Source: CADEEN01 sp963840805
GTDB lineage: Bacteria > Pseudomonadota > Gammaproteobacteria > Burkholderiales > Burkholderiaceae_C
Assembly: GCA_963840805.1 (NCBI GenBank)
Contig: CAWJAJ010000011.1
Location: 248,001 to 312,000, forward strand
DNA length: 64,000 bases
Reading direction: 5' to 3'
Shown here: one piece after another, positions 53,601 through 63,584 of the stretch
Layout of the letters: each line of letters starts with the position of its first letter
How positions within the stretch are numbered: position 1 is the stretch's first letter
Notes under the pieces: model-generated
Seen by the model: only the letters and a program-made list of their open reading frames with translations
Database searches by the model: none
Told to the model about the DNA's origin: nothing
Made by a program: the position numbers and the translations under genes

Positions 53601-55472
53601 TACGCCGCATCGCTGCCTGCGATGCCCGTGGCCATCGACGAGGGCCAGTCGTGGCAGGTGCCCGCGGACACCTTCGTCGATGTCGACGTCGGTGATCGGC
53701 TCACGCTGTCCGCGACGCTCGCGGACGGCAGCGCGCTGCCGACTTGGTTGTCCTTCGACACCGACAGCGCGACCTTTCGGGCCGATACACCGCCCGAACC
53801 CGACGTCACCATCGAGGTGCGGGTGACCGCGACCGACATCGCCGGCGCGAGCGTTGACGTGTCGTTGACGATTGCCGTCGCTGCCATCGGCGACCTGGTC
53901 CTGATCGGCACCGCTGCTGCGGACGTATTGTCGGGCCGGCGAGGCAACGACCTCCTCGACGGACTCCAGGGCGCCGACACGCTGATTGGCGGCGCGGGCA
54001 ACGACCGCTATGTCGTCGACGACACCGCCGACGCAGTCATCGAGGCCCCCGACGACGGCTACGACTCGGTCGACAGTTCGGTCTCCTACATGCTTGCGCC
54101 CAATGTCGAGTCGCTGACCCTGCTCGGCACAGCCGCGATCATCGGGCTGGGTAATGAACTGGACAACGCGCTTTTCGGCAACGACGCCAGCAATGCCCTG
54201 TTCGGGTATGTCGGCGACGACACGCTCGATGGTTTGGCCGGCGACGACGTGCTCATCGGCGGCTTGGGGAACGACACGTACATCGTGACCGCCGGCGACA
54301 CGGTCATCGAACTGGCAAATGCGGGTACCGACGTCGTGATGGCCTCGACGACGTGGACGCTGGGCAGCCATCTCGAAGACCTCACGCTCACCGGCGCCGG
54401 TGCGATCAACGGCACGGGCAACGCGCTGGACAACGTGCTGACCGGCAACGGCGCTGCGAATGTCTTGAGCGGCGGCACCGGTAATGACGTCTACGTGGCG
54501 GGCCTCGGCGACACGGTCGTGGAAGCGGCCAGTGCGGGCACCGACACGGTGATGGCATCGGTGACGTGGACACTCGAACGCAACGTCGAGCACCTCACCC
54601 TCACCGGCACCAGCGCCATCCATGGCACGGGCAACAAGCAGGCCAACATCATCACCGGCAACATTGCCGCCAACGCCCTGGACGGCGGCGCTGGTGCCGA
54701 CACGTTGATCGGTGGCGCAGGCAACGACGCTTACACCGTAGACGCTGTCGATGATGTCATCATCGAGCTTGCCAATGAAGGTACGGACAGCGTAAGCAGC
54801 AGCGTCACCTACAGGCTCGGCCTCAGCGTCGAGAACCTGACGCTGACGGGCACCTCGAGGATCACCGGCACGGGCAACGCGGCAGACAACGTGCTGACCG
54901 GCAACAGCGCCAACAACACCCTGAGCGGCCTGGCCGGCGACGACACCTACATCGGCGGCGCCGGTAACGACACGCTGACCGACAACTCGACGACGTCCAA
55001 CGATGTCTACCGCTGGGGCCTGGGCCAGGGCAACGACACGATCAACGATGCCGGTGGCGCAGCCGACCGCATCGAGATCGGCGCCGGCGTCACCGGCAGT
55101 CAAGTCACGCTCACGCGCAGCGGCAACAACCTGCGGGTCGGCATCGCCGGCGCCGCGGACGTGCTCACCGTGGCGAACTGGTACGTTGGTACCACCAGCC
55201 GGATCGAGGAGATCCGCCTCGCCGACGGCTCGGTGATCGGCGCCGGGGCAGCGCCGCTTTCACTGTCGCGGCTGCCCGCCGCCTCCGGCCGCATGCAGCG
55301 GCTGGCCGATCGAACCCTGAGCGCCGCGATGACCGATGACGCCTTGCTGCACAACAGTGCGCAATCGCTGGTTCAGGCGATGGCCCAGTTCGGCGCCCGC
55401 GGCGGCATGGAGCCGTTGTGGATGTCCAGGGAGCGCCACGACCCGCCACCGACGCTGCTGATGCCTTGGTAA
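47667..55472 (+). CDS. Giant RTX protein with N-terminal lipase-like domain
   Basis: The 2601-residue protein has no N-terminal signal peptide, as expected for type I secretion. Residues 1-300 form a class 3 lipase-like alpha/beta hydrolase: nucleophile GHSLGG (Ser145), probable Asp201 (VATDGLDF) and His234 (WDNHAIVPLADAL). GGxGxDxLxGG calcium repeats lie at about 493-540, 695-730, 770-815, 850-886, 902-1050 (the longest block), 1169-1216, 1337-1380, 1705-1750 and 2077-2125. Two cadherin-like (dystroglycan-type) domains are at about 1885-2070 (ATEDEVLEADLASFF, VSVQNTNDAPYAAS-like junction). Four VExLTLTGTxxIxGTGN units follow at 2145-2410. The end carries the uncleaved secretion signal. A site with GGGGAGTGA precedes ATG 47667. 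Substrate unknown; phospholipids or other lipids are likely. Confidence 0.93.
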   Translation: MAFPVQLSIYSQVAAAAYATNLQEGIDNSGQYVLTDMSRAQARLFDDTWAVIEQSDPNAIYAMGFSAVLFQRKDAAGNATGEKVLAIAGTDPGSGKDLVSDFINILNLGTVAGMWQYEALENFYYHLRSSDKIGMAEQVTVTGHSLGGFLAQAFTVRHPEAVSAAYTYNAPGFSAIESMLEFMGSTSAVAQAKITNVVATDGLDFTVALGTHKLGNTVGVRIEAAPFTQPWDNHAIVPLADALALQAVYAKLQPGLTTSQASALFAASGLADRRLEDALDALRTVFIGIAGSGLDRTPTGDRERLYVNLEALAGDTLFQSLAGHVLLRSAASLELSTLAQTEFSAIVSLQTLSPVVLQSSDATGQSAMTSLWQSTPWGTQYQDWLADYTLRQQGLVAQQFTSRWIADRALLLAAVHERNSQNLSTQTVNLTGLAPSAAYDLNWSDASAIDNQLLVQSAEPAPGVLQRQLIAFGGDIDNTITGSLNRLGDHLYGGAGADTLFGLAGNDYLEGNAGADTLDGGSGNDTLLGGAGADLYSFSGPWGYDTVIDGDGLGSIEVAGYGTLLGASQGKLTSNTWRGDDARVIYTVLALGSRNDLVISFIDRPDRITLQGWSPADASGVDAPVLGVELVDLAPTPPEAQYTGVGTELADEMGGVGYAAVDLSGLGGDDLLRALNPIPPFDYYGFALSQYASVFDGGDGNDSIFGGDGTDTIDGGAGDDQIYGGIRSFDQYTSWHGYWGFAEADARGFIDLYYPQARLEADFNIVDAGAGDDDVVGGWGTDLVEGGDGADGIVGLAGNDFLFGGAGDDWFRGDGNARYTLNAAYTDALGVLHPLVADGWYTPDWLQGADLIDGGGGNDLIAGDGSDDELYGGDGNDTLNGDSRRTADVAEDLLALPIAARGNDWLDGGDGADVLYGDAGDDTLLGGTGQDSLWGDDTQDRLAGEHHGSDLLDGGAGDDRLTGGGGSDTLVGGDGNDQLFGDAEDLNAAHHGNDHLDGGLGNDYLDGGAGNDHLAGGAGRNLLFGGSGNDVLVSDGMDYLDGGPGDDTYILQLGPSGFIPQINDADGTNTLVISGSAIDAGSLRLITQNSMVYLAIGARGAVALGPSVDLSQTQVHGNGLAPTTLQAIADSSSAGLIASATLSANGPVSTAMLIGSLTLVGTARNDALDGGDGNDALSGRDGDDRLSGGAGNDSLEGGRGADLLKGGRGNDTLLGASPYETDGGGNIYEFELGDGADRIGAPSTTAAQTPPSDFIRFGPGITASSLRVLDRTAGSLETAAQLVISYGVDDSISFEPGAESSFAGIRFHDGSELEFDSIAAMVAPAGPTDGVLAGTGVRDTLLGGSGDGTLYGHAGDDLLDGGPGRDVLVGGGGTNRYRFAGSSGDDALHPTTGEVAELHFVEAALGEIEGSIEGLDLVLRQPSGALLRLANYATDPQIGLTWSIRGADGAAASLADFLASSPHGWSVATLAMRRQQFIDAQFAQLGLTPQRVVQYGSLATPVAVQRVEQQIGADGLLAALPYLVVGSTAFTATYHYTEPIYESVTVATPAAGGQFISLEQLAAGNGAVSLPAGAEPVMGSGASQGQLVGYFVPPVAATQFVELRIVGWDTITYVATDVIETDTAVQSIIRGTLGEDLVTLTWSPESAGDAIRGVVETGAGDDSVLFGSSWDRVYDWFDAPAGNFYGAGVVIGRGAWIDVGDGDDRVEGTEGNDFIIGGAGNDWLEGIKGADTYFVDPGDSGLDRIVETPTEEMDLRYGEAMSLDGAPNQDTIEFAAGVALADLSYRWRDDPGSVDYWGPLRVLQLFHHGRMFLEVDYDEPEHFNGLPEGVYDDVVQQLLARHGGLGLPGVEQFRFADGTTLRLNDFLTRLTVEPFVVPTLSDAPRSIVATEDEVLEADLASFFTNPDRIALAYDIRSADGSDAPAWLLQPAPSETQLAGTPLNEHVGVTDLLLTARDATGFSLSTTVRLSVQNTNDAPYAASLPAMPVAIDEGQSWQVPADTFVDVDVGDRLTLSATLADGSALPTWLSFDTDSATFRADTPPEPDVTIEVRVTATDIAGASVDVSLTIAVAAIGDLVLIGTAAADVLSGRRGNDLLDGLQGADTLIGGAGNDRYVVDDTADAVIEAPDDGYDSVDSSVSYMLAPNVESLTLLGTAAIIGLGNELDNALFGNDASNALFGYVGDDTLDGLAGDDVLIGGLGNDTYIVTAGDTVIELANAGTDVVMASTTWTLGSHLEDLTLTGAGAINGTGNALDNVLTGNGAANVLSGGTGNDVYVAGLGDTVVEAASAGTDTVMASVTWTLERNVEHLTLTGTSAIHGTGNKQANIITGNIAANALDGGAGADTLIGGAGNDAYTVDAVDDVIIELANEGTDSVSSSVTYRLGLSVENLTLTGTSRITGTGNAADNVLTGNSANNTLSGLAGDDTYIGGAGNDTLTDNSTTSNDVYRWGLGQGNDTINDAGGAADRIEIGAGVTGSQVTLTRSGNNLRVGIAGAADVLTVANWYVGTTSRIEEIRLADGSVIGAGAAPLSLSRLPAASGRMQRLADRTLSAAMTDDALLHNSAQSLVQAMAQFGARGGMEPLWMSRERHDPPPTLLMPW

Positions 55473-55499
55473 CGCGAGGGCATGCAAGCACCCCTCGCC

Positions 55500-55505
55500 T
55501 ACAAT
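55500..55505 (+). promoter_or_regulatory. -10 box TACAAT of the 4.5S RNA gene
   Basis: TACAAT ends 7 bases before the predicted 5' end of the RNA at 55513. No clear -35 is seen 16-18 bases upstream. Confidence 0.55.
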
Positions 55506-55512
55506 CCACCCC

Positions 55513-55606
55513 GACGGGCCTTCCCGCATGGAAGCGCGCCCAACCGGGTCAGGTGGGGAACCAAGCAGCCCTAAGCGTTGCAACCAGTGCCGGGGTGAGG
55601 CTCGTC
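55513..55606 (+). ncRNA. ffs: Signal recognition particle RNA (4.5S RNA)
   Basis: The ends GACGGGCCT (55513-55521) and AGGCTCGTC (55598-55606) pair over nine bases (one G-U). The conserved helix 8 is present: GGGTCAGGTGG, the GGAA tetraloop (55557-55560), then CCAAGCAGCCC. This is the Ffh-binding hairpin of bacterial SRP RNA. The length of about 94 bases is slightly short of E. coli 4.5S RNA. It follows the RTX gene by 40 bases and has its own -10 box. Confidence 0.9.
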
Positions 55607-55620
55607 ACCCTTTCTGCACC

Positions 55621-57414
55621 TCACCTGCTGGCGGGCACCGGGTCTTCGTCGAGGCCGGCGTCGCTGGCGTCGGCGCCGATCTGCAGCGCGGCCTGCAGAT
55701 CGCGCAACGTGAATCCGAGCACTCTGGCGTAACGCTGCACGATGCGTTCGATGGCCGCCGGCTGCGCGGCAGCGGGCAAGGCCAGCGTGTCGACGGCTTC
55801 GTTGGCGGCACTGCCCACGGCGCGCAGCACATCGTCGTCGGTATCGGCCTGGCGCACCGGCAGCGTCGGCGGCAGGCGGCGGATCATGTGCAGCACCGCA
55901 TCGTCCATGCCCCACCAGCGTGCCACGGCCGCGCCCATGCCTTCGATGTCGGCACCGAGCACCGCATAGGCCGCGGCCAGCTCGCTCAGGCCGGGCTCGT
56001 CGGGCGCGGTGCCCTCGCCGGAAGGCGCCGCCGCCGGCGCCGGCTGCATCAGCCGCTGCACCTGGCGCATCTCTTCGGCGAAGTGGTAGCGCACCACCAG
56101 CCGGCCGAGGCTCTGCATCAGCGTCACCAGCGACACCACCTCGGCGTCGTAGCCGGCCGGGCGCAGCGATTGCGCCACGCGCGCGGCATGCTGGGCGCGC
56201 AGGATCGCCTGCTCCAGGTCGTGCGCGCCGTTGCCGTCGAGCGGCCCGGGCCAGTGGCGCAGGCCCAGCGCACAGCGGCGCACGCCGTCCAGGCCGATCA
56301 TCGCGATGGCGCGGCGTACCGTCAGTACCGGGCCGTTGCCCGAAACCTGCGTGCCACGCACCTGCGCGCTGTTCACGCTCTTGAGCAACTCGAAGCTGAG
56401 TGCCGGGTCGCGCAGCACGACTTGCGCCAGCTCCTCGGTGTGTTCGCGCTCCATCAGCGCCAGCCGCGCGGCACGTGCGGCAGCGCCGGGCAGTGCCGGC
56501 AGGGCGCCGATCTGGCGCACGCGCTCGATCAGTTGGGCGTGTGCATCCTGGCCCTGGTTGCCGTCGCTCTCGAGCCAGCCTTCGAGCGCACGCGCCAGCG
56601 TGCGCGCATTGTGGTAGCGCTGGCGCGGCTGGCGGTCGGTGGCGCGATTGGCGATCGCGCGCACGACGTCGGGCACCGGGCGCGGCAGATCCCACGGCAG
56701 GCGCAGGGATTCGCGGCCTCGCGGCGGCCAGGCGGTCGATCACCGCTGCGGTGTCGGGTTCGCCGAGCGCCGGCGCGCCGGCCAGCAGGCCGTGCATCAC
56801 GACACCCAATGCCAGCACATCGCGCTCGGCCGCGCTACGCGCCCTGCTCAGCCGCGCGCTGACCGACAGCGGCTCGCTCGCCCGGCGGCGGCATGGTGTC
56901 ATCGACGGCGTGCCAACTCGAGGCCGAGCACGCGCAGCGTGCCGTTGTCGGCTCAACGTCGAGCAGGAAGGGCTGCACGTCGCGATGCGCCGCGCCGCCG
57001 TCGTGCGCGAAGGCCAGCCCGGCGAGCGCCTGTGCCATCCAGCGCGCGATGTCGACGACCGCCTCGCCGTCGCGCGTGGCCTCCCGTTCGGCCAGCGTCG
57101 GGCCGATGGCGGCGTCATAGGCGATGTAGGGCCAGCGCTCCTGCTCGCCGACCTCGACGGCGTGGGCCAGGTTCGGGTGCACGAGCCGGGTGGCGCGGCG
57201 CGCCTGGTCGAGCCAGGCCTGCAGCGCGGCGTTGTCCGCGCGGCTGCTGGCGCGGCAGCACCAGCAGCAGCTCCTGGCCGCTGCGCGGGTCGCCGACGCG
57301 CCAGGCCATGCTGCGCGCGCTGCGGCCGAGCAGCTGTCGCAGCTCGAAACGGCCGAGCTTGCGCACGGCCGGGCCGGCAGTGGCAGCGGGAGCAATGGCG
57401 TCGATGGCGTCCAT
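55621..57414 (-). CDS. Protein-kinase-like (probably inactive) and HDOD domain protein, several frame breaks
   Basis: The protein is about 597 residues. It starts MDAIDAIAPAATAGPA, then a kinase-like N domain (KLGRFELRQLLGRSARSMAWRV). The loop that should read H-R-D-x-K-P-x-N reads AHRDVQPFLLD, and the VAIK-type lysine is not seen (LLLVLPRQQP), so kinase activity is doubtful. The C-terminal 280 residues are an HDOD domain: LPALPGAAARAARL, DPALSFELLKSVNSAQVRG, AIAMIGLDGVRRCALGL. HDOD proteins act in signalling. Frame breaks are near 57250, 56900 and 56725. It lies downstream of the AddA-like gene, 120 bases away. Confidence 0.8.
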
Positions 57415-57534
57415 GGACGAAGGCGGCGGGCGAGACGATAACAATGGGGCTTCGCGATTGGAGCCGCGACGCCGCACAAAGCGATGCCATGAACAGGCCT
57501 GCAAACCCGGCCCAGATTGCCCGCCGCGGCGGCG

Positions 57535-60500
57535 TCAGGCCAGCTCGATCAGGTCGCCCGCGCCGCTGATGAAGCCGGCGCGCACGCGCTCGCCGGGCTG
57601 CAAGGCCTGCACCGCTCGGCGGTAGGCCGCAAGCTGCTCGCAATACGACGGGTTGTGCTGCGGCGCGGCACCGAGCTTGTAATCGAGCACCCACCAGGTC
57701 GGCTCGCTGCCGGCCGTGCAGACCAGCCGGTCGATGCGCAGCACTTCGGCCCGACCCGACCGCGGCGAGCGGCACCTCGTTGCCTGCCCAGGCCAGGTTG
57801 TCGGCGTCGAAGAACGGGGCGCACTGCGGACTGCTCAGGATGCGGGCCGCGATGGCTTGCACCGCCGCAGCGTCGGCGACGCCGAACTCGGCCGCCGCCG
57901 CGGCCGCCCAAGATGCCAGAGGACCTGCGCCGTGTGCCGGCCGCTCGCGCTGGGCCGCCGCCCATTCGAGCACGCGGTGCACGGCCTGGCCCAGGCGCGC
58001 CGCGGCCGCATCGGCCGGCGTGCCCTTCTCGGCCGGCGCCAGCGCCGACGCACGCGGGTGCAGTGGCAGCGCAACGACCTGCGCGGCAGCGGCCTGCGAG
58101 CCCTGCATGGCGGCGGGGCCGGGCTGCCAGGCTGACGCCACTGGCCTGACGCGGCTCCACCAGGACCGCCCCGGCGCAGCGCGCCACGGCGGCGTGCGGC
58201 TGAACACCAAGCGCTCCTTGGCCCGCGTCATCGCGACGTACAGGCCGTTGACCTCCTCGCGCTCGCGCGCGGCGTGCTCCTCGGCCAGCAGGGCGCCCAG
58301 CGATGGCGGGCAGCGCGACTCGGACGCGATGAACGCCACCCGCTGCGGCCGCGCCGCATGCACCGGCCAGTCGACCAGCAGCGTGGCGGTCTCATTGGCT
58401 TGCGCCTCGGGCTCGGCGTCCATCACGAACACCGCGCGCGCCTCGAGCCCCTTGGCGCCATGGATGGTCAGCAGCTGCACCGCGTCGCTGCGTGCCGCCG
58501 GCACCACCTTGACGCTGCGCCGGCGCAGCGCGCGCACGAAGTTGTACGGCGTGGCGTAGCGCGCGCCATCGAGTTCGAGCGCGCAGGCCAGCAGCGCCTG
58601 CACCGCGTCGATCGCGCTCGGCAGGCGCTCGGGCGGCACGGTGGCTGCCAGGCGGGCCATCAGATCGCCCTCGTGAACGATGCGATCGAGCAGGTCGTGC
58701 GGCGGCAGCCGGGTGACGGCGTCGCTCCAGCGGGCCAGCAGCGTGCGCGCACGCGACAGCGCCGGCCGGTCGGCCGCCGCCTGCATCAAGGCCGGCCACC
58801 AGCCGCCGGCAGCGCGCGCTGCGATCGACAGCGCCAGCAAGTTCGTCGTCGCCGGCCCCGAACAACGGGCACTTCAGCGCCCGCGCCAGCGACAGCGCCT
58901 GCCCGGGCGATGCCAGCACGTCGAGCACCGCCAGCAGATCCTGCACCTCCGGCATTTCCGCGAGCGCCACATCCTCGGGCGCGACATAGGGCAGATGCAG
59001 CTTGCGCAGGGCCTCGCCCGCCAGGCGCAGCGATGCGCGCTTGCGGGCAAGCACGTAGATCTCGCCCGGCGCGAAGCCACCCTCGTGCACCCATGCGTGC
59101 ACGGCCCGCGCAACGACCGCGGCTTCGGCTTCGCGCAGCACCTCTTCGGGCTCGTGGCGAGGCGTGACGAGCGTGTCGCGCCAGACCCGCTCCTGCACTG
59201 CAGCCGGGCGCGAACGCGACGCGGTCTTGTCGCGTTCGACGCTGGGCAGCGTGAATACCGCGCCCTCGCCGTCCGCGGCGACCTCGGTGGTGTGCGGCGC
59301 CAGCCCTCGATGCCGCCTTCGGCTGCGAGCTCGCCGAACACGTGGTTGACGGCTGCGAGCACCGCCGGCGTATTGCGCCGCGTGTGGTCGCACGCCGCCA
59401 CGGTGCCGCCGAGGCCGTCGACGACGAAGCGCTGGGCCGCGGCGAACACGCGCGGTTCGGCGCGGCGAAAACGGTAGATGCTCTGCTTGGGATCGCCGAC
59501 GATGAACAGGCTCGGCGCGTCGCCACCGCCGGCGCCCGCGTAGGCCGACAGCCAGGCCTGCAGCGCGTGCCATTGCAGCGGGCTGGTGTCCTGGAACTCG
59601 TCGATCAGCAGGTGGCGCACCCGGGCGTCGAGCCGCTGTTGCACCCAGCCGGCGAGCGTGTGATCGGCCAGCAGCGCGAGCGCGACGCGTTCGAGGTCGG
59701 CCATGTCGACCAGGCCGCGCTGCTGCTTGAGCGCGCGGTAGGCGGCAAACAGCGCCCGCGCCAGCCGCACCATGCGGCGGTGCTCGTCATGCGCCTCGTG
59801 CTGGGCCACGGCTTCGCCGATGCGGTCGAGCAGCGCGCAGAGTTCGGCCTGCGCGGGCAGGTCACCGAGCTGCTTCCTCGGCATGCCCGCGTCGGTGAAC
59901 AGCGCGTTGCGCATCGCGTCGAACACCGCGGCGTCGTCGGGCAGTGCCAGCGCCGCGGCGAGGCCTTGCGCCGCCTCGTCCGACTTGGGCTTGCCGCGTG
60001 CCGCGAGTTGCCGTGCCAGCGCACGGGCGGCATCGATGAGCGCCGGCTGCCGTACCAGCGTCGCGGGATGCGCGAGCCCGGCGCACTCGGCGAAGACCGC
60101 TGCGGCGGGCTCGACGCTGGACTCGAGCGAGCCCGCCGTGTCGGCCAGTTCGACCTCGACGCGGCGCTGCCAGGCGGCGTCGAGCCATTTCTGAAGCGTG
60201 GTGCGGCCGCGCTGGGACGCGAGCGCACGGTAATCGGCAAGCAGCGCGGCATCGGCCAGCACGTCGGCGTGGAATCGACGCATCAGCTCGGGGCGCAGGT
60301 CGTCGAGGTCTTCGACCAATTGCATGTCCGCGCGCAGGCCGAGCTCGCCCAGCAGATCGATCGGCGCTGCACGCAGCAGCTGCGAGAACCAGGCGTGGAA
60401 GGTGCGCACCTCGACGGCGCGGCCGCTGGCCAATAGCTGCTCGTGCAGGCCGATCAGCGCCTGCGCCTGCGACGGCGCCGCGTGACGTTCGACGCCACGC

Positions 60501-60805
60501 TGCACGAGCTGCTCGACCGCGCCGTCAGCGTCGAGCTGCGCGAACGCCCGCAGCCAATCGGCCAGCCGCGTGCGCATCTCGCCGGCGGCCTTGCGCGTGA
60601 AGGTGATGGCCAGGATCTCCTGCGGCTCCGCACCGTCGAGCAGCGCACGCACGATGCGCGACACCAGCATCCAGGTCTTGCCGGCACCGGCGCAAGCTTC
60701 GACGACCACGGCCCGGCGTGGATCGCATGCGGCCGCGTAGAAGGCCTCGCGGCTGACGCTGCGGCCGTCGAGACGGTAGGCCGGCGCGGTCACTTCAGTG
60801 CCCAC
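57535..60805 (-). CDS. AddA/RecB-like UvrD-family helicase-nuclease, several frame breaks
   Basis: The protein is about 1089 residues. Helicase motifs in order: Walker A VEACAGAGKTWMLVSRI, Ia ITFTRKAAGEMRTRL, II LLIDEFQDTSPLQW, III FIVGDPKQSIYRFRRAEP, V LLTIHGAKGLEARAVFV, VI VNGLYVAMTRAKERLVFS. The C-terminal nuclease has LRIDRLV and VLDYKLG. Frame breaks are near 59305, 58845 and 57760. It follows the AddB-like gene by 66 bases; together they would process double-strand breaks, replacing RecBCD. The start GTG 60805 is tentative. Confidence 0.88.
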
Positions 60806-60871
60806 CCCGCCGCCAGAAGCGGTACTGGCGCCCCACCGGCGGGCAGAGCACGACGTGAGCGCCGGGCTGCT

Positions 60872-63482
60872 TCATTGCGGCACCTCGCCCCAATGGTCGC
60901 GCCGGCACAGGCCACGCGCTTCGCAGTACTCGCAGCTGGCGGCCTCGCCGAGCGCCGGCAGGCCGGCGCCGTCGCGCAGGCGGCCAGGTCTTGTGACAGG
61001 CCATCGACGAGTGCGGCGGCGCTGGCCGCGACGTCGGGGTGCTCGATCGGCTTGCGGCGGCTTGCGATCGTCGAGCGCCAGATAGATGGCCCGCAGCGGG
61101 CCGTCGTCGCCGAGCAGTGCGGCATAGAAGGCCAGTTGCGTGTCTTCGAGCGGCGCGGCGACCTTGGCCTTCAGCGCCTGCGGGCTGCCGGTCTTGTAGT
61201 CGATCAGTTGCCGCGTGCCGCTGGCCGGGTGCACGTCGATGCGATCGATGCGGCCCTCGAGCGTGACACCACCGAGCACCGATGGCTCGCAGCGCAGAGC
61301 GAGCCTCGCCGGCGGCGAAGCGCCAGCCTTCGGCGTCGCGCCCATGCAGCCAGGCGAGGTAGTTCGCGGCAAAGCGCTCGAAGGCGGCGCGAAACGGCAG
61401 CAACTGCGCTGCATCGAGGGCCAGCGCGGCCTGTTCGGCATCGGCCGCAGCGAGCAGGCGCGCAGCATCCGAGGCCGCTGCTTCGGCCTCGGGCCGGTCG
61501 TGATGAAAGCGCAGCAGCACGCCATGCAGCCAGGTGCCGTAGTCGCGCTTCTCGAGTGTCGACGTCGAGCTCGGGCGCCTCGCGCAGGCCGAGCACGTGG
61601 AGCGCGAAGAAGCGGTACGGGCAGGCGCGCAAGCGCTTCGACCGCGCTGGCCGAGAGGCGCGCGGGCAAGGCCTGCGCCGCAGCCGGCGCCGGGCGCAAC
61701 AGCAGTGCGCGGGCGACGGCGCTGCGCGGCAGCGCGGCCGGCACCTCTTCGGGCGCCGGCTGGCCCAGGCGCCTGCCGCGCCTGCCAGGCGTGCTCGACC
61801 AGCGGACTCGGCGCCAGCGGCTCACCGCCTTCGTTGTCGCGGCGCAGCAGGGTGCAGATGCGGTGCGCGCAGCAGCTGCGCGAAGGCCAGCGCCTTCGCG
61901 TTCACGCCGCTCGGCGACATCGGGCAGGCCGAACTCGCGCAGCAACGCCATCGGGCAGCAACGTCGGGCGGGGCCGGGGTCGTGCCGAGCCGCTTGTCGT
62001 CGCAACCCGGAAACACCACCGCGCCGAACGGCCGCAGCAGCGCGCGCTCCAGCGGCGTGATGATCACGCGGGCCTCGCGGTTGGGCCGGGGGCACGAAGC
62101 TCGCAGCCTCGAGCGCGGCATCGACCCAGGCGGTGAACTCGGCGAGGTCGAGCGTGGTGGCTTCGGCCGCGGCCAGCCAGGCCGCAGCGGCGGGACGGCC
62201 GTCGAGGTGCAACACCGCCAGCAGTTGCCGCCCAGCGGCATCCTCGGCCAGCGCCTGCAGCAGCGCCGGACGCCGCGGCGCTGCAGCGCAACAAGCCAGC
62301 CCGCCAGCGTGCGACGACCATTGCCGTGCAGGGCGCCGCAGGCTCTGCCTGCCCGCGCCGCCACAGCGACGCCGCGGCACCATCGACGTCGCCGCCACGG
62401 CGCCACTGCGATTCGAGGGCCGCCAGTGCCGCCGCGTCGCTGGCCTCGGCCTTGAGCCAATCGAGCACGGCATCGCGCCCGGCGCCTGGCGCGGCGGCGC
62501 GCAGAAGTGCCATCAGGCGCGCGGCGGCCCGGGTGGTGGACAGCGTCCAGCCGGTTTCGTCGTGCAGAGTGACCTCGGCACGCTCGAGCAGGGCGCGGAT
62601 GCGCCGCACCACCAGACGGTCTTGTGCGATCAGTGCAACGGGGGTGCGGTCGTCGTCGAGCGCTTCGAGGACAGCCAGCGTGGCCGCTTGCGGCTTCGTC
62701 TTCGATCCCGCTCGCAGCGCAGGCGGCGCGGCGGCGGCAGGCGCGCAGCCGCGTCGAAGGGCGCGGTCGAGGGCGGATCGGCATCGAGCCACAGCACCGG
62801 GATCGCCTCGTCGCCGCGCGGCGGCCAGCCACAGCATCGGCAAGCGCATCGCGCCCGCCGCGCCTGCACGCCGACCCAGGCCGCCGGGGCGCCAGGTCCA
62901 CAACACGTCGGCAGCCGGCGCGTCGGCACTCGCCGCCCACTCGAGCGCCATGCGGGCGAGCCAGCGTTCGCTCGCGCCCGGGCCCGGCCGACGGGCGCCA
63001 GTGGCCTCGCGCAAGGCCGCCCAGTACGCCGCACGCACGGGCGGCGCGCGCTCGTGCGCGCCGCGCAACAGGGCCTGCGCGGTGCGCAGCAGCAGCCGCA
63101 ACCGCCGACGTCGAAGCCGCCGCGGGTCGCGCCGCGCCCACGCCGCGCCGGCGGCCTGGCCGCGCAACAAGCGCCGCGGCGCTGAGGCCGTCGGTCGTGG
63201 GATCGAATGTGATCTCGCCGGCCGCCGCGAGACCGCGGCCGGCGCCAGCGACGCCGCCAGCGTGCTGCGTGCGTCTCGATGCGCGGCTGCCAGCCGCCGA
63301 GGCGCGCGAAGGCCTCGCGCGCCGGGGGCAGCAGGCCGGCATACGGCAGCAGCAGCACGGCGTCGCGCGGGCTCACGCCTTGCCCGCGCCAGCCAATGCT
63401 GCACACGTTCGGCCACGGCGGGCCAGAAGTCGGCGATCGACCGGGCCTTCTGTCGAGCCGGTGGCTGGCTATCGGTGCTCAT
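60872..63482 (-). CDS. AddB-like PD-(D/E)XK nuclease protein, many frame breaks
   Basis: The span codes for about 870 residues, but the frame changes at least six times, so the sequence can only be followed in pieces. Start: MSTDSQPPARQKARSIADFWPAVAERV (given in part); then AVLLLPYAGLLPPAREAFARLGGWQPRIET; middle AEFTAWVDAALEA and ITPLERALLRPFGAVVFPGCDDKRLG; end GRIDRIDVHPASGTRQLIDYKTG (nuclease) and SCEYCEARGLCRRDHWG, the cysteine cluster that in AddB holds Fe-S. Helicase motifs are missing, as in the inactivated helicase half of AddB. It is divergent from trxA. Confidence 0.82.
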
Positions 63483-63546
63483 TGAGAAGGCACCCCGCAG
63501 GGGCCCGGGTCGGAGGGCGAGGCTTGTGTCAGAATCATTGTGCCTT

Positions 63547-63562
63547 GCGCCATCGATGGCGC
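63547..63562. promoter_or_regulatory. Perfect 16-base palindrome upstream of trxA
   Basis: GCGCCATCGATGGCGC is its own reverse complement and lies 22 bases before the trxA ATG, in the 102-base gap to the divergent AddB-like gene. It could bind a dimeric regulator or form a hairpin in the trxA leader. No known factor is assigned. Confidence 0.4.
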
Positions 63563-63584
63563 GAGCGCATCGAGGGTCCACACC

